35,096 nucleotides of DNA from Escherichia sp. ESNIH1 (GCA_002918705.1 PQKR01000017.1:1-35096), one strand, 5' to 3'. Counted from the first letter of the stretch, positions 20,539-31,640 are shown. The notes: generated by a model from the letters alone, not told the origin. Translations and numbers: made by a program.

Positions 20539-21642
20539 GTGAATTTACTCACTGCAGTTACTGAGTTATTCAGTATTTTTTTACTCACGTTTATCTTTCT
20601 CTTTTTTGCCCGCAAGGTGGCAAAAAAAGTGGGATTGGTCGATAAACCAAACTTTCGTAAACGTCATCAGGGATTGATCCCCTTAGTCGGCGGCATCTCT
20701 GTCTATGCCGGGATCTGCTACACGTTTGCTATTGCTGACTACTATATTCCACATGCCGCTCTCTACCTGACGTGTGCTGGGGTTCTGGTTTTCATCGGAG
20801 CGCTGGACGACCGCTTTGATATCAGCGTAAAAATACGCGCCACCGTTCAGGCGATCATCGCTATTGTGATGATGGTTGTGGGTAAACTCTATCTCAGCAG
20901 CCTTGGCTACATTTTTGGTACCTGGGAGATGGTCCTGGGGCCGTTTGGCTTCTTCCTGACGCTGTTTGCCGTCTGGGCCGCCATCAACGCCTTTAATATG
21001 GTTGACGGTATTGATGGCCTGCTGGGGGGGCTCTCCTGCGTCTCCTTTGCCGCCATTGGCATCATTCTGTGGTTTGACGGTCAGCTGAGCCTGGCGATGT
21101 GGTGCTTTGCTATGATCGCCGCCATCCTCCCCTATATCCTGCTTAACCTCGGTATTCTCGGTCGCCGCTATAAAGTCTTTATGGGCGATGCGGGCAGTAC
21201 GCTGATTGGCTTTACCGTGATCTGGATCCTACTGGAAACCACCCAGGGCCAGACACACCCGATTAGCCCGGTAACGGCGCTGTGGATCATCGCTATTCCG
21301 CTGATGGACATGGTCGCTATCATGTACCGTCGCCTGCGCAAAGGGATGAGCCCCTTCTCGCCTGACCGTCAGCATATTCACCATCTCATCATGCGTGCCG
21401 GGTTCACCTCCCGCCAGGCCTTCGTACTGATTACCCTCGCCGCCGCCCTGTTGGCAGCCGTCGGCGTCGTGACGGAATATCTGCATTTTATTCCTGAATG
21501 GGTCATGTTGGCACTGTTTGTGCTAGCTTTCTTCCTGTATGGCTGGTGCATTAAACGTGCATGGAAAGTGGCGCGCTTTATTAAACGCGTTAAACGTAAA
21601 ATGCGTCGCAATAGTGGACATAAACCAACTCTAACCAAGTAA
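20539..21642 (+). CDS. wecA: WecA, undecaprenyl-phosphate GlcNAc-1-phosphate transferase
   Basis: This integral membrane enzyme transfers GlcNAc-1-P from UDP-GlcNAc to undecaprenyl phosphate. It initiates ECA synthesis and, in many strains, O-antigen. It is 367 aa from the GTG at 20539, the E. coli length. The catalytic aspartates D90-D91 lie in GALDDRFD, followed by FNMVDGIDGL and the HIHH loop. The polytopic protein has about eleven membrane segments by family. The frame is open for 26 codons upstream, but that segment does not resemble WecA. It is the first gene of the ECA operon. Confidence 0.95.
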   Translation: MNLLTAVTELFSIFLLTFIFLFFARKVAKKVGLVDKPNFRKRHQGLIPLVGGISVYAGICYTFAIADYYIPHAALYLTCAGVLVFIGALDDRFDISVKIRATVQAIIAIVMMVVGKLYLSSLGYIFGTWEMVLGPFGFFLTLFAVWAAINAFNMVDGIDGLLGGLSCVSFAAIGIILWFDGQLSLAMWCFAMIAAILPYILLNLGILGRRYKVFMGDAGSTLIGFTVIWILLETTQGQTHPISPVTALWIIAIPLMDMVAIMYRRLRKGMSPFSPDRQHIHHLIMRAGFTSRQAFVLITLAAALLAAVGVVTEYLHFIPEWVMLALFVLAFFLYGWCIKRAWKVARFIKRVKRKMRRNSGHKPTLTK

Positions 21643-21655
21643 TTCTGGGATAGCG

Positions 21656-22702
21656 ATGACTCAACCATTGTCGGGAAAACATACAGGAAGTATGGAAAAT
21701 GAACTGGATATTCGCGGTTTGTTTCGTACTTTATGGGCGGGGAAATTTTGGATTGTCGGCGTGGCGTTGGCCTTCGCGCTTATCGCGCTGGCCTACACCT
21801 TCTTCGCCAGGCAGGAGTGGGGCGCAACGGCCATCACCGATCGCCCAACGGTAAACATGCTGGGCGGGTTCTACTCCCAGCAGCAGTTTCTGCGCAATCT
21901 TGATGTCAAAGCTAACCTGGCACCGGTCGATCAGCCCTCGGTCATGGACGAAGCGTATAAAGAGTTCATTATGCAATTAGCATCATGGGACACGCGCCGT
22001 GACTTCTGGTTGCAGACCGACTACTACAAGCAGCGGATGGTGGGCAACAGCAAGGCGGACGCCGCGCTGCTGGATGAGCTGATTAACAATATTCAGTACA
22101 CCCCCGCCGACGCGCTGCGTAACCTCAGCGACAGCGTCAAGCTGACGGCGGAAACCGCGCCTGACTCGAATAACCTGCTGCGTCAGTATATCGCCTTTGC
22201 CAGCCAGTGCGCGGCCAGCCATCTTAACGATGAGCTGAAAGGCGCATGGGCGGCCCGCACTATCCAGATGAAAGCCCAGGTGAAACGGCAGGAAGAGGTC
22301 GCGAACGCGATCTTCAAACGTCGGGCGCACAGCGTTGTGCAGGCATTAAAAGTGGCAGAGCAGCACAATATCTCCCGCACTGAGACCGAAGTCCCGCCAG
22401 ACGAGCTTCCCGACTCAGAGCTGTTCCTGTTAGGGCGTCCGATGCTGCAGGCGCGGCTGGAAAACCTGCAGGCAGTGGGGCCCGAGTTCGATCTGGACTA
22501 TGATCAAAATCGAGCCATGCTGAACACCCTCAACGTAGGCCCCACGCTCGATCCCCGTTTTCAGACATATCGTTATTTGCGGACGCCTGAAGAGCCGGTA
22601 AAACGCGATAGCCCGCGCCGTGCCTTCCTGATGATTATGTGGGGAATGGTAGGGGCGTTGATAGGTGCTGGTGTTGCGTTAACGCGCCGTCGTTCACTGT
22701 AA
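21656..22702 (+). CDS. wzzE: WzzE, ECA chain-length regulator
   Basis: This is a polysaccharide co-polymerase of the inner membrane that sets the modal length of ECA chains and supports cyclic ECA. It is 348 aa, as in E. coli. A transmembrane helix at about residues 30-52 is followed by a large periplasmic, partly coiled domain and a second helix near the C-terminus, preceded by PRRAFLMIMWG. It starts 13 nt after wecA. Confidence 0.95.
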   Translation: MTQPLSGKHTGSMENELDIRGLFRTLWAGKFWIVGVALAFALIALAYTFFARQEWGATAITDRPTVNMLGGFYSQQQFLRNLDVKANLAPVDQPSVMDEAYKEFIMQLASWDTRRDFWLQTDYYKQRMVGNSKADAALLDELINNIQYTPADALRNLSDSVKLTAETAPDSNNLLRQYIAFASQCAASHLNDELKGAWAARTIQMKAQVKRQEEVANAIFKRRAHSVVQALKVAEQHNISRTETEVPPDELPDSELFLLGRPMLQARLENLQAVGPEFDLDYDQNRAMLNTLNVGPTLDPRFQTYRYLRTPEEPVKRDSPRRAFLMIMWGMVGALIGAGVALTRRRSL

Positions 22703-22758
22703 GCGCTGCCTGATATGAAGGCCACTGGGCCTTCATCATCTAATCGAAGAGAATCGTT

Positions 22759-23889
22759 GTGAAAGTACTGACCGTATTTGGCACACGACCAGAAGCCATC
22801 AAGATGGCACCTCTGGTACATGCGCTGGCAAAGGACCCTTATTTTGAAGCCAAAGTCTGCGTGACCGCGCAGCACAGGGAGATGCTTGACCAGGTATTGA
22901 ACCTGTTTTCCATTGTTCCGGATTATGACCTGGATATTATGCAGCCGGGGCAGGGACTGACGGAAATAACCTGCCGTATTCTCGAAGGGCTAAAGCCGAT
23001 CCTGGAATCATTTAAGCCTGACGTTGTGCTGGTCCACGGTGATACCACAACGACGATTGCCGCCAGCCTGGCGGCCTTTTACCAGCGTATTCCCGTTGGG
23101 CACGTCGAGGCCGGACTGCGCACGGGCGATCTCTCCTCGCCCTGGCCAGAAGAGGCTAACCGCACGCTGACGGGCCACCTGGCGATGTACCATTTTGCGC
23201 CGACGCAGAACGCCCGGCAGAACCTGCTGCGCGAAAATATTCCGGATAAGCAGATCTTCGTCACTGGTAATACGGTGATTGATGCGCTGTTCTGGGTGCG
23301 GGATACGGTATTGAATAATGAAAACCTGCACAGCGAACTGGCGGCGCAATATCCATTCCTGGACGAATCTAAAAAACTGGTGCTGGTCACCGGCCACCGC
23401 CGGGAAAGCTTTGGCCAGGGGTTTGAGCAGATCTGTCATGCGCTGGTCGACATTGCGGCGAAACATCAGGATGTGCAGATCGTCTATCCGGTACACCTGA
23501 ACCCCAACGTCAGCGAGCCGGTGAACCGCATCCTTGGACACGTTAAAAACATTATCTTAATTGAGCCGCAGGACTATCTGCCGTTCCTCTGGCTGATGAC
23601 CCATGCCTGGCTGATCCTGACGGATTCCGGCGGTATTCAGGAAGAGGCGCCGTCGTTAGGCAAGCCGGTGCTGGTGATGCGCGAAACCACTGAGCGCCCG
23701 GAGGCCATCGAAGCCGGAACGGTAAGGCTGGTGGGCACCGATCGCCAGCGAATCGTCGAAGAGGTGACGCGCCTGCTGCGAGATAATGACGCCTGGCAGG
23801 CGATGAGCCGGGCGCACAACCCCTACGGTGATGGGCAAGCCTGTGAACGTATTCTGCACGCACTTAAAAATAATCGGGTAACGCTATGA
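22759..23889 (+). CDS. wecB: WecB, UDP-GlcNAc 2-epimerase (non-hydrolysing)
   Basis: This cytoplasmic enzyme interconverts UDP-GlcNAc and UDP-ManNAc. It is 376 aa with a GTG start. Family motifs [32 protein letters not shown] and [10 protein letters not shown] are all present. It is the first of two enzymes supplying UDP-ManNAcA for ECA. It follows wzzE after 56 nt and overlaps wecC by 4 nt. Confidence 0.96.
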   Translation: MKVLTVFGTRPEAIKMAPLVHALAKDPYFEAKVCVTAQHREMLDQVLNLFSIVPDYDLDIMQPGQGLTEITCRILEGLKPILESFKPDVVLVHGDTTTTIAASLAAFYQRIPVGHVEAGLRTGDLSSPWPEEANRTLTGHLAMYHFAPTQNARQNLLRENIPDKQIFVTGNTVIDALFWVRDTVLNNENLHSELAAQYPFLDESKKLVLVTGHRRESFGQGFEQICHALVDIAAKHQDVQIVYPVHLNPNVSEPVNRILGHVKNIILIEPQDYLPFLWLMTHAWLILTDSGGIQEEAPSLGKPVLVMRETTERPEAIEAGTVRLVGTDRQRIVEEVTRLLRDNDAWQAMSRAHNPYGDGQACERILHALKNNRVTL

Positions 23890-25148
23890 GCTTTACAACC
23901 ATCTCTGTTATTGGCCTGGGCTACATTGGATTGCCTACCGCAGCGGCCTTTGCCTCCCGGCAGAAGCGCGTCGTAGGCGTTGATATCAATCAGCATGCGG
24001 TGGATACCATCAATCGCGGGCAGATTCATATCGTTGAACCCGAGCTGGATCGGGTCGTGAAAGCCGCGGTAGAGGGCGGCTATCTGCACGCCAGCACCAC
24101 GCCGGTCGAGGCGGATGCTTACCTGATTGCCGTACCAACGCCGTTTAAAGGCGATCACGAGCCGGATATGGCCTATGTTGAGGCGGCAGCAAAATCACTC
24201 GCCCCCGTCCTGAAAAAAGGCGCGCTGGTGATCCTCGAGTCGACCTCGCCAGTAGGCGCAACCGAGCAGATGGCCCAGTGGCTGGCGGATCTGCGCCCGG
24301 ATCTCACCTTTCCTCAGCAGGCTGGCGAGCAGGCGGATATCAACGTTGCCTACTGCCCTGAGCGCGTGCTGCCGGGCCAGGTGATGGTTGAGCTGATCAA
24401 AAATGATAGGGTCATTGGCGGCATGACGCCGGTGTGCTCTGCCCGTGCCAGCGAGCTGTATAAGATCTTCCTTGAAGGCGAGTGTGTGGTTACTAACGCC
24501 CGCACCGCTGAGATGTGCAAGCTCACCGAAAACAGCTTCCGTGACGTCAATATCGCGTTTGCTAATGAGCTGTCGCTGATCTGCGCCGATCAAGGCATCA
24601 ACGTCTGGGAGCTGATCCGTCTCGCCAACCGTCACCCGCGCGTCAATATCTTACAGCCAGGACCGGGCGTAGGCGGCCACTGTATCGCGGTCGACCCGTG
24701 GTTTATCGTGGCGCAGAACCCGCAGCAGGCGCGGCTGATCCGTACCGCCCGTGAAGTTAACGATAGCAAACCGCACTGGGTGCTTAATCAAGTTAAAGCG
24801 ACGGTGGCAGACTGCCTCACGGCTAACGACAAGCGGGCCAGCGAAATCAAAATCGCCTGCTTTGGCCTCGCCTTTAAGCCCAATATCGACGATCTGCGGG
24901 AAAGCCCGGCGATGGAGATTACTCACAGCATTGCCGAGTGGCACAGCGGTGCAACGCTGGTGGTAGAGCCTAACATTCATCAGCTGCCGAAGAAGCTGGC
25001 GGAGAGCTGCCAACTGGTCAGCCTGGAGGCGGCGCTGGCAGAGGCAGATATACTGGTCATGCTGGTCGATCATCGCGAGTTCAAAGCCATTGCCGGTGAG
25101 CACGTTACCCAGCAATACATTATTGATACCAAAGGCGTCTGGCGCTAA
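23886..25148 (+). CDS. wecC: WecC, UDP-ManNAc 6-dehydrogenase
   Basis: This NAD-dependent four-electron dehydrogenase converts UDP-ManNAc to UDP-ManNAcA. It is 420 aa. The Rossmann motif is GLGYIGLP at 10-17 and the catalytic Cys is C266 in [13 protein letters not shown]. In E. coli the next two genes are rffG and rffH; here wecD starts only 9 nt after the stop codon, with no remnant of either. Confidence 0.96.
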   Translation: MSFTTISVIGLGYIGLPTAAAFASRQKRVVGVDINQHAVDTINRGQIHIVEPELDRVVKAAVEGGYLHASTTPVEADAYLIAVPTPFKGDHEPDMAYVEAAAKSLAPVLKKGALVILESTSPVGATEQMAQWLADLRPDLTFPQQAGEQADINVAYCPERVLPGQVMVELIKNDRVIGGMTPVCSARASELYKIFLEGECVVTNARTAEMCKLTENSFRDVNIAFANELSLICADQGINVWELIRLANRHPRVNILQPGPGVGGHCIAVDPWFIVAQNPQQARLIRTAREVNDSKPHWVLNQVKATVADCLTANDKRASEIKIACFGLAFKPNIDDLRESPAMEITHSIAEWHSGATLVVEPNIHQLPKKLAESCQLVSLEAALAEADILVMLVDHREFKAIAGEHVTQQYIIDTKGVWR

Positions 25149-25157
25149 GGCGGCAAT

Positions 25158-25835
25158 ATGACGGTATGCGGTACGGTTGAGGCCTTAACCTGGGAGAACC
25201 AGTTTTTTGGCATCTCCAGCGCCATTGTGCGTCTGAACGACGGTGCCGCGCCGCTGAGCGAGGCGCAGCTTGCCGCGTGGCAACGGGTACAGGTCAAGCT
25301 CCCGGCGACGGATAGCGCACGGCTGGATGCGCTGCAGCGGCTGGGTTTCCAGCTGGTAGAGGGCGAGGTGGATCTGGCCCTGGCCGTGCCGACAACGATA
25401 ACCGACCCCGGCGCGCAGGTGGCGACCGCGGCGGATATCGCCCCGCTGCGCCAGCTGGCCGCCACCGCCTTCGCGCAGAGCCGGTTTCGTACCCCCTGGT
25501 ATCCTGCGGACGCCAGCGGACGCTTCTATGCCCAGTGGATTGAAAACGCCGTTAACGGCGCATTCGACCATGAGTGCCTGGTGTTGCGCGCCGCCAGCGG
25601 CGAGATCCGCGCCTTTGTTTCGCTGCGTCAGCTAAACGACAGCGAGGCGCGTATTGGCCTGTTGGCCGGACGCGGTGCGGGGGAGGCCCTGATGCAGGCG
25701 GCGCTCCTTTGGGCGCAGCGGCGTCAGCTTTCGATTCTGCGTGTCGCGACCCAGATGGGAAATACTGCGGCGCTTAAACGTTACATTCAGAGCGGTGCCA
25801 ACGTGGAAAGCACCGCCTACTGGCTATACAGGTGA
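25158..25835 (+). CDS. wecD: WecD, dTDP-Fuc4N N-acetyltransferase
   Basis: This GNAT-fold enzyme acetylates dTDP-4-amino-4,6-dideoxygalactose to dTDP-Fuc4NAc, the donor of the third ECA sugar. It is 225 aa against 224 in E. coli. The acetyl-CoA loop region is [13 protein letters not shown] and the C-terminus [15 protein letters not shown] is well conserved. The first 80 residues are more divergent than the rest. It is followed 4 nt later by wecE. Confidence 0.94.
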   Translation: MTVCGTVEALTWENQFFGISSAIVRLNDGAAPLSEAQLAAWQRVQVKLPATDSARLDALQRLGFQLVEGEVDLALAVPTTITDPGAQVATAADIAPLRQLAATAFAQSRFRTPWYPADASGRFYAQWIENAVNGAFDHECLVLRAASGEIRAFVSLRQLNDSEARIGLLAGRGAGEALMQAALLWAQRRQLSILRVATQMGNTAALKRYIQSGANVESTAYWLYR

Positions 25836-25839
25836 CACT

Positions 25840-26970
25840 ATGATCCCTTTTAACGCGCCCCCGGTTGTGGGTACAGAACTCGATTACATGCAGTCGGCGA
25901 TGGGCAGCGGCAAGCTGTGCGGCGACGGCGGCTACACGCGCCGCTGCCAGCAGTGGATGGAGCAGCGTTTCGGCAGCGCCAAGGTGCTGCTAACCCCCTC
26001 CTGTACCGCCTCGCTGGAGATGGCGGCGCTGCTGCTGGATATCCAGCCCGGCGATGAAGTGATCATGCCCAGCTACACCTTCGTCTCTACCGCCAACGCC
26101 TTTGTGCTGCGCGGGGCGAAGATTGTCTTTGTTGATGTCCGTCCGGACACCATGAACATTGATGAACGGCTTATCGAGGCAGCCATCACCGAGAACACAC
26201 GCGCTATCGTGCCGGTCCACTATGCGGGTGTGGCCTGTGAGATGGATACCATTATGGCTATCGCGAAGCAGCATAACCTGTACGTGGTAGAGGATGCCGC
26301 GCAGGGGGTGATGTCGACCTACAAAGGGCGCGCGCTGGGTACCATCGGTCATATCGGCTGCTTTAGCTTCCATGAGACCAAAAACTATACCGCCGGTGGT
26401 GAAGGCGGCGCGACGCTGATCAACGACCGTGCGCTGGTTGAACGCGCTGAAATTATTCGCGAGAAGGGCACCAACCGCAGCCAGTTCTTCCGCGGCCAGG
26501 TTGATAAGTACACCTGGCGCGATATTGGCTCCAGCTACCTGATGTCGGATCTGCAGGCGGCCTATCTGTGGGCGCAGCTGGAGGCGGCGGATCGTATCAA
26601 CCAGCAGCGTCTTTCGCTGTGGCAAACCTATTTTGACGCCCTGACGCCGCTGGCGCGTGCCGGGCGTATTGAGCTACCGTCGATTCCGGCCGAGTGTCAA
26701 CACAACGCGCACATGTTTTATATCAAGCTGCGCGACGATGAAGATCGCAGCAAGCTCATCGCTTTCCTCAAGGAGGCGGAGATCCTGGCGGTGTTCCACT
26801 ACATTCCGCTGCACTCCAGCCCGGCGGGGCAGCGCTTTGGTGAATTCTTTAGCGAAGATATCCATACCACGAAAGAGAGCGAGCGCTTGCTTCGCCTGCC
26901 GCTGTTCTACAATCTCACGCCTGTTAACCAGCGCACGGTGATCAATACGCTGCTGAGCTACTTCAAGTAA
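25840..26970 (+). CDS. wecE: WecE, dTDP-4-amino-4,6-dideoxygalactose transaminase
   Basis: This PLP-dependent DegT/DnrJ/EryC1 family aminotransferase converts dTDP-4-keto-6-deoxyglucose to dTDP-Fuc4N. It is 376 aa, starting MIPFNAPPVVGTELDYMQSA. The PLP lysine is K181 (SFHETKNYTAGGEGG) and D152 lies in VVEDAAQG. Its substrate is made by glucose-1-phosphate thymidylyltransferase and dTDP-glucose dehydratase, which are not encoded in this operon. The upstream in-frame extension (25741) lies inside wecD and is not the start. Confidence 0.96.
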   Translation: MIPFNAPPVVGTELDYMQSAMGSGKLCGDGGYTRRCQQWMEQRFGSAKVLLTPSCTASLEMAALLLDIQPGDEVIMPSYTFVSTANAFVLRGAKIVFVDVRPDTMNIDERLIEAAITENTRAIVPVHYAGVACEMDTIMAIAKQHNLYVVEDAAQGVMSTYKGRALGTIGHIGCFSFHETKNYTAGGEGGATLINDRALVERAEIIREKGTNRSQFFRGQVDKYTWRDIGSSYLMSDLQAAYLWAQLEAADRINQQRLSLWQTYFDALTPLARAGRIELPSIPAECQHNAHMFYIKLRDDEDRSKLIAFLKEAEILAVFHYIPLHSSPAGQRFGEFFSEDIHTTKESERLLRLPLFYNLTPVNQRTVINTLLSYFK

Positions 26971-26971
26971 G

Positions 26972-28222
26972 ATGTCGCTGGCAAAAGCTTCACTGTGGAC
27001 CGCGGCGAGCACGCTGGTCAAAATCGGCGCGGGACTGCTGGTCGTTAAGCTGCTGGCCGTCTCCTATGGCCCCTCGGGCGTAGGGCAGGCAGGTAACTTC
27101 CGCCAGCTGGTGACGGTGCTGGGGGTGCTGGCGGGGGCTGGCATTTTTAACGGCGTCACCAAATTTGTCGCCCAGCATCACGACGATCCGACGCAGCTGC
27201 GCACCGTGGTGGGGACCTCATCCGCAATGGTGCTGGGGTTCTCGACGCTGTTAGCTATCGTTTTTCTGCTGGCTGCCGCACCCATCAGTCAGGGGCTGTT
27301 CGGCCATAGCCACTTTCAAGGGTTGGTACGTCTGGTGGCGCTGGTGCAGATGGGCATCGCGTGGGCCAACTTCCTGCTGGCGGTAATGAAAGGTTTCCGC
27401 GACGCCGCCGGGAACGCGCTGTCGCTGATTAGCGGCAGCATTATCGGGGTGATCGCCTACTACGCCTGCTACCGGCTGGGGGGCTACCAGGGGGCGCTGC
27501 TGGGTCTGGCGCTGGTTCCAGCGCTGGTCGTCGTTCCGGCGCTGCTGCTGTTTATCCGTCGTAAAACCGTTCCGCTACGCTACCTTAAGCCGCGCTGGAA
27601 CGGCGCGCTGGCCGGACAGCTGGGGAAGTTTACCCTGATGGCGCTGATCACCTCCGTGACGCTACCTGTCGCCTACGTGATGATGCGAAACCTGCTGGCG
27701 GCACACTACGGCTGGGATGAGGTCGGGATCTGGCAGGGGGTGAGCAGCATCTCCGATGCCTATCTGCAATTTATTACCGCCTCGTTCAGCGTCTATCTGC
27801 TGCCTACGCTGTCGCGGCTGACGGAGAAGCAGGCGGTAAGCCGCGAGATCGTTAAGTCGCTGCGGTTTGTGCTGCCCGCGGTGGCGGCGGCGAGCTTTAC
27901 CGTCTGGCTGCTGCGTGATTTTGCGATCTGGCTGCTGTTCTCAGCGAAGTTTATCGCCATGCGCGATCTCTTTGCCTGGCAGCTGATTGGCGACGTGCTC
28001 AAAGTCGGCGCGTACGTCTTCGGCTATCTGGTCATTGCCCGCGCCTCGCTAAGCTTCTATATCCTGGCGGAAGTGAGCCAGTTTACGCTGCTGACGGCCT
28101 TTTCCCACTGGCTCATTCCGGCGCACGGCGCGTTAGGCGCAGCACAGGCCTACATGGCCACCTATATCGTTTATTTCGCCACCTGTTGTGGCGTATTTCT
28201 ACTCTGGCGTAAAAGGGTATGA
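26972..28222 (+). CDS. wzxE: WzxE, ECA lipid III flippase
   Basis: This MOP-superfamily polytopic membrane protein, about 12 helices by family, moves the undecaprenyl-PP-linked ECA trisaccharide across the inner membrane. It is 416 aa, as in E. coli, with the conserved [20 protein letters not shown] segment. It starts 1 nt after the wecE stop and overlaps wecF by 4 nt. Confidence 0.95.
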   Translation: MSLAKASLWTAASTLVKIGAGLLVVKLLAVSYGPSGVGQAGNFRQLVTVLGVLAGAGIFNGVTKFVAQHHDDPTQLRTVVGTSSAMVLGFSTLLAIVFLLAAAPISQGLFGHSHFQGLVRLVALVQMGIAWANFLLAVMKGFRDAAGNALSLISGSIIGVIAYYACYRLGGYQGALLGLALVPALVVVPALLLFIRRKTVPLRYLKPRWNGALAGQLGKFTLMALITSVTLPVAYVMMRNLLAAHYGWDEVGIWQGVSSISDAYLQFITASFSVYLLPTLSRLTEKQAVSREIVKSLRFVLPAVAAASFTVWLLRDFAIWLLFSAKFIAMRDLFAWQLIGDVLKVGAYVFGYLVIARASLSFYILAEVSQFTLLTAFSHWLIPAHGALGAAQAYMATYIVYFATCCGVFLLWRKRV

Positions 28223-29298
28223 CTACACTGATTCACGTTCTGGGATCCGATATCCCACACCATAACCTGACCGTGCTGCGTTTTTTCAACGACAGCCTTG
28301 CGGCAACGGGCGAGCACGCCCGCGAGTTTATGATCTGCGGCGGCGACGAGAGCTGGCGTATGCAGTTCCCGGCGCTTACGCTGCGCTTCTTTAGCAGTAA
28401 GAAAGCGCTGGCGCAGGCGGTGATTGCCCTTGCCAAAGCCGATCGCCGGCAGCGCTTCTTCTTTCACGGCCAGTTCAATACCGACCTGTGGCTGGCCCTG
28501 CTGCGCGGTGCCATCAAGCCTCAACAGTTTAACTGGCATGCCTGGGGAGCCGATCTCTACGAGGTATCCCAAAGCCTGAAGTTTCGTCTTTTCTATCCGC
28601 TACGGCGTCTCGCCCAGCGGCGAGTCGGCTGTATCTTTGCTACCCGTGGCGATTTGCACTTTTTTGCCCGCCGCCATCCGCAGGTGCGTGGCGAGCTGCT
28701 CTACTTCCCGACGCGCATGGATCCCTCGCTCAACACGATGGCGCAGGAGAGGCAGCGCGAGGGCAAGCTGTCGGTGCTGGTCGGTAACTCCGGGGATCGC
28801 AGCAACGAGCATATTGCCGCCCTGAAGGCGGTTCATCGGCAGTTCGGTGATACGGTCAACGTCATCGTACCGATGGGCTACCCGGCCAATAACGAGGCGT
28901 ATATAGACGAGGTACGCCAGGCGGGTCTGGCGCTGTTTAGCACGGAGAACCTGCGCATCCTTGCCGATAAGCTAGACTTTGACGACTACCTGGCGCTGCT
29001 GCGCCAGTGCGATCTGGGCTACTTTATCTTTGCTCGTCAGCAGGGGATCGGCACGCTCTGTCTGCTGATCCAGGCAGGCGTACCCTGCGTGTTAAACCGG
29101 GAGAACCCCTTCTGGCAGGATATGGTTGAACAGCATATTCCGGTGCTGTTTACCGGCGACCGACTCGATGAGACGGTGGTGCGTGAGGCCCAGCGGCAGC
29201 TGGCGGCAGTGGATAAAAACGCTATCACCTTCTTTAGCCCTAACTACCTTGCGCCCTGGTACGAGGCGTTACGTATTGCTGCAGGAGGTGCGCAATGA
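28219..29298 (+). CDS. wecF: WecF, TDP-Fuc4NAc:lipid II Fuc4NAc transferase
   Basis: This glycosyltransferase (family GT56) adds the third sugar, Fuc4NAc, to complete the ECA trisaccharide lipid III. It is 359 aa, starting [16 protein letters not shown]. The middle ([19 protein letters not shown]) and [18 protein letters not shown] segments are conserved. It is cytoplasmic or peripheral to the membrane. It overlaps wzxE and wzyE by 4 nt on each side. Confidence 0.95.
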   Translation: MTTLIHVLGSDIPHHNLTVLRFFNDSLAATGEHAREFMICGGDESWRMQFPALTLRFFSSKKALAQAVIALAKADRRQRFFFHGQFNTDLWLALLRGAIKPQQFNWHAWGADLYEVSQSLKFRLFYPLRRLAQRRVGCIFATRGDLHFFARRHPQVRGELLYFPTRMDPSLNTMAQERQREGKLSVLVGNSGDRSNEHIAALKAVHRQFGDTVNVIVPMGYPANNEAYIDEVRQAGLALFSTENLRILADKLDFDDYLALLRQCDLGYFIFARQQGIGTLCLLIQAGVPCVLNRENPFWQDMVEQHIPVLFTGDRLDETVVREAQRQLAAVDKNAITFFSPNYLAPWYEALRIAAGGAQ

Positions 29299-30647
29299 GC
29301 CAGCTTGCGTTCTCGGGTCTGCTGGCCATCTGGCTACTGGCATCGCTGTTTATCGCCACGCTGACCTGGTTTGAATTCCGCCGCGTACGTTTTAACTTTA
29401 ACGTTTTCTTTTCGCTGCTGTTTTTGCTGACGTTTTTCTTTGGCTTTCCGCTCACCAGCATTCTGGTCTTTCGCTTCAACGTCGGGGTTGCGCCGCCTGA
29501 GGTGATGATGCAGTCTCTGCTGGCCGCGGTCTGCTTCTACGCCATCTACTACGTTACCTATAAAACGCGCCTGCGCTCATCATCAGCGGTTACGCCACGT
29601 CGCCCGCTATTCACCATGAACCGGGTGGAAACGCATCTGGCGTGGGTAATGCTGATGCTTATCGCTTTAGTGAGCGTCACCATCTTCTTTATGCACAACG
29701 GCTTTCTGCTGTTCCGGCTGCACTCCTACAGCCAGATCTTCTCGAGTGAAGTCTCCGGCGTGGCGCTTAAGCGCTTCTTCTACTTCTTTATTCCTGCCAT
29801 GCTGGTGGTCTATTTTCTGCGTCATGATGGCCGGGGCTGGATCTTCTTCCTCGTGAGCACCGTCGCCTTTGGCCTGCTGACCTACATGATTGTGGGCGGC
29901 ACACGGGCCAATATCATCATCGCCTTCGCTATTTTCCTGTTTATCGGCATTATTCGCGGCTGGATCTCGCTGTGGATGCTGGCGGCGGCAGGCGTGCTGG
30001 GCATTGTCGGGATGTTCTGGCTGGCGCTGAAGCGTTACGGATTGCAGGTGAGCGGTGACGAAGCGTTTTACACCTTCCTCTATCTTACCCGCGACACCTT
30101 CTCGCCGTGGGAGAACCTCTCTCTCCTGCTGCAAAACTACGACAAGATCGACTTCCAGGGGCTTGCGCCTATCGTGCGCGACTTCTATGTCTTTATTCCC
30201 ACCTGGCTGTGGCCGGACAGGCCCAGCATCGTGCTCAATACGGCGAACTACTTTACCTGGGAAGTGCTGAACAATCACTCCGGGCTGGCGATCTCCCCGA
30301 CGCTGATCGGCTCGCTGGTGGTGATGGGCGGCGTCTGGTTCATTCCGCTGGGGGCGGTCGTGGTGGGGCTGATCATTAAGTGGTTTGACTGGCTTTATGA
30401 GCTGGGCAACCGGGAGAGCAACCGCTATAAGGCGGCAATTTTGCACAGCTTCTGTTTCGGTGCCATCTTCAATATGATCGTGCTGGCGCGCGAGGGGCTG
30501 GATGCCTTTGTTTCTCGCGTCGTCTTCTTCCTCGTGGTCTTTGGTGCCTGCCTGCTAATGGCGAAGCTGCTCTACTGGCTGTTCGATAGCGCGGGGCTGA
30601 TCCACAAACGCGCCGGGCGATTACCGCAACCGCTCTCGCAAGCCTGA
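29295..30647 (+). CDS. wzyE: WzyE, ECA polymerase
   Basis: This 450-aa polytopic inner-membrane protein joins ECA trisaccharide repeats on the periplasmic face. It contains many hydrophobic segments, including the N-terminal [20 protein letters not shown] helix and a long periplasmic loop around residues 260-320. It is the same length as the E. coli protein. It overlaps wecF by 4 nt and precedes wecG by 13 nt. Confidence 0.94.
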   Translation: MSQLAFSGLLAIWLLASLFIATLTWFEFRRVRFNFNVFFSLLFLLTFFFGFPLTSILVFRFNVGVAPPEVMMQSLLAAVCFYAIYYVTYKTRLRSSSAVTPRRPLFTMNRVETHLAWVMLMLIALVSVTIFFMHNGFLLFRLHSYSQIFSSEVSGVALKRFFYFFIPAMLVVYFLRHDGRGWIFFLVSTVAFGLLTYMIVGGTRANIIIAFAIFLFIGIIRGWISLWMLAAAGVLGIVGMFWLALKRYGLQVSGDEAFYTFLYLTRDTFSPWENLSLLLQNYDKIDFQGLAPIVRDFYVFIPTWLWPDRPSIVLNTANYFTWEVLNNHSGLAISPTLIGSLVVMGGVWFIPLGAVVVGLIIKWFDWLYELGNRESNRYKAAILHSFCFGAIFNMIVLAREGLDAFVSRVVFFLVVFGACLLMAKLLYWLFDSAGLIHKRAGRLPQPLSQA

Positions 30648-30660
30648 CAAGGATATCATC

Positions 30661-31401
30661 ATGACGGACACGACTACTGCGCCAACCTATACCCTGCGCG
30701 GTCTGAAGCTGATTGGCTGGCGTAACATGGCCCACGCGCTGGATTTCCTGTTCGCCGACGGCGCGCTTAAGCAGGGCACGCTGGTGGCGATTAACGCCGA
30801 GAAGATGCTGACCCTTGAGGATGACGCCCAGGTCAGGGCGCTGATCGAGGCGGCAGAGTTTAAGTATGCGGATGGCATCAGCGTGGTGCGCTCAATGCGT
30901 AAAAAGTACCCGCAGGCGGTAGTTGAGCGGGTGGCAGGGGCCGATCTCTGGGAAGCGCTGATGGAGCGCGCCGGGAAAGAGGGGACGCCGGTTTTCCTGA
31001 TCGGCGGCAAGCCTGGCGTACTGGCTCAGACGCAGCAGCTGCTGCGCGATCGCTGGCAGGTGAATATTGTCGGCGGCCAGGATGGCTACTTCCAGCCCGA
31101 GCAGCGCCAGGCGCTGTTTGAGCGCGTTCGTGACAGCGGGGCAAAGATTGTCACCGTGGCGATGGGCTCGCCGCGCCAGGAGCTGCTGATGCGCGACTGT
31201 CGGGAAGTTTATCCTCACGCGCTCTATATGGGCGTCGGCGGTACCTATGACGTCTTTACCGGCCACGTTAAACGTGCGCCGAAGGTGTGGCAGCGGATGG
31301 GCCTCGAGTGGCTCTATCGCCTCCTGTCACAGCCTAGCCGCATCACGCGCCAGCTGCGGCTGCTGCGCTACCTCGCCTGGCACTATCGCGGCCAGCTCTA
31401 A
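30661..31401 (+). CDS. wecG: WecG, UDP-ManNAcA:lipid I ManNAcA transferase
   Basis: This WecG/TagA/CpsF-family glycosyltransferase (GT26) adds ManNAcA to GlcNAc-PP-undecaprenol to give lipid II. It is 246 aa. Family motifs are [21 protein letters not shown] and [17 protein letters not shown]. The C-terminal basic helices ([14 protein letters not shown]) probably anchor it to the membrane. It is the last ECA gene and is preceded by AAGGA. Confidence 0.95.
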   Translation: MTDTTTAPTYTLRGLKLIGWRNMAHALDFLFADGALKQGTLVAINAEKMLTLEDDAQVRALIEAAEFKYADGISVVRSMRKKYPQAVVERVAGADLWEALMERAGKEGTPVFLIGGKPGVLAQTQQLLRDRWQVNIVGGQDGYFQPEQRQALFERVRDSGAKIVTVAMGSPRQELLMRDCREVYPHALYMGVGGTYDVFTGHVKRAPKVWQRMGLEWLYRLLSQPSRITRQLRLLRYLAWHYRGQL

Positions 31402-31411
31402 TCCTGTGACG

Positions 31412-31440
31412 GCGCAGCGATTCTGCTGCGCTGTACCTGC
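31412..31440 (+). terminator. Possible weak terminator after the ECA operon
   Basis: The perfect 7-bp stem GCGCAGC/GCTGCGC with a 6-nt loop lies 11 nt after wecG. The sequence that follows (TGTACCTGCTTCTGTTTGC) is only moderately T-rich, so termination may be partial and some transcripts may continue into yifK. Confidence 0.35.
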
Positions 31441-31624
31441 TTCTGTTTGCTGCTTTATTGTGCTTTCTATTGATTTTTCTTATGCATCGTTTGCCATTTC
31501 AGCGAAATTAAGAAACCATTCGCTCACTCAACGCGGCACGGCGGTGCTATTTGCATTAATCCGCGGCCGCAATGAGCTGAGATTGCACTCATAACGATAA
31601 CCCGCAGCGTCGGGACAGTAGTAA

Positions 31625-31636
31625 ACACGACAGAGG
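31625..31636 (+). promoter_or_regulatory. yifK ribosome site with candidate GcvB pairing sequence
   Basis: ACACGACA at 31625-31632 differs by one base from the CA-rich consensus (CACAACA-like) recognised by the GcvB small RNA R1 region. It abuts the Shine-Dalgarno AGAGG. GcvB represses yifK in Salmonella, so the position is right; the pairing itself is inferred and untested. Confidence 0.45.
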
Positions 31637-31640
31637 ATTT

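Noticed and set aside
29667-30446. 259-codon open frame antisense to wzyE
   Set aside because: Its His/Gln/Asp-rich composition is the typical complement of a membrane-protein gene; wzyE on the other strand fits its family.
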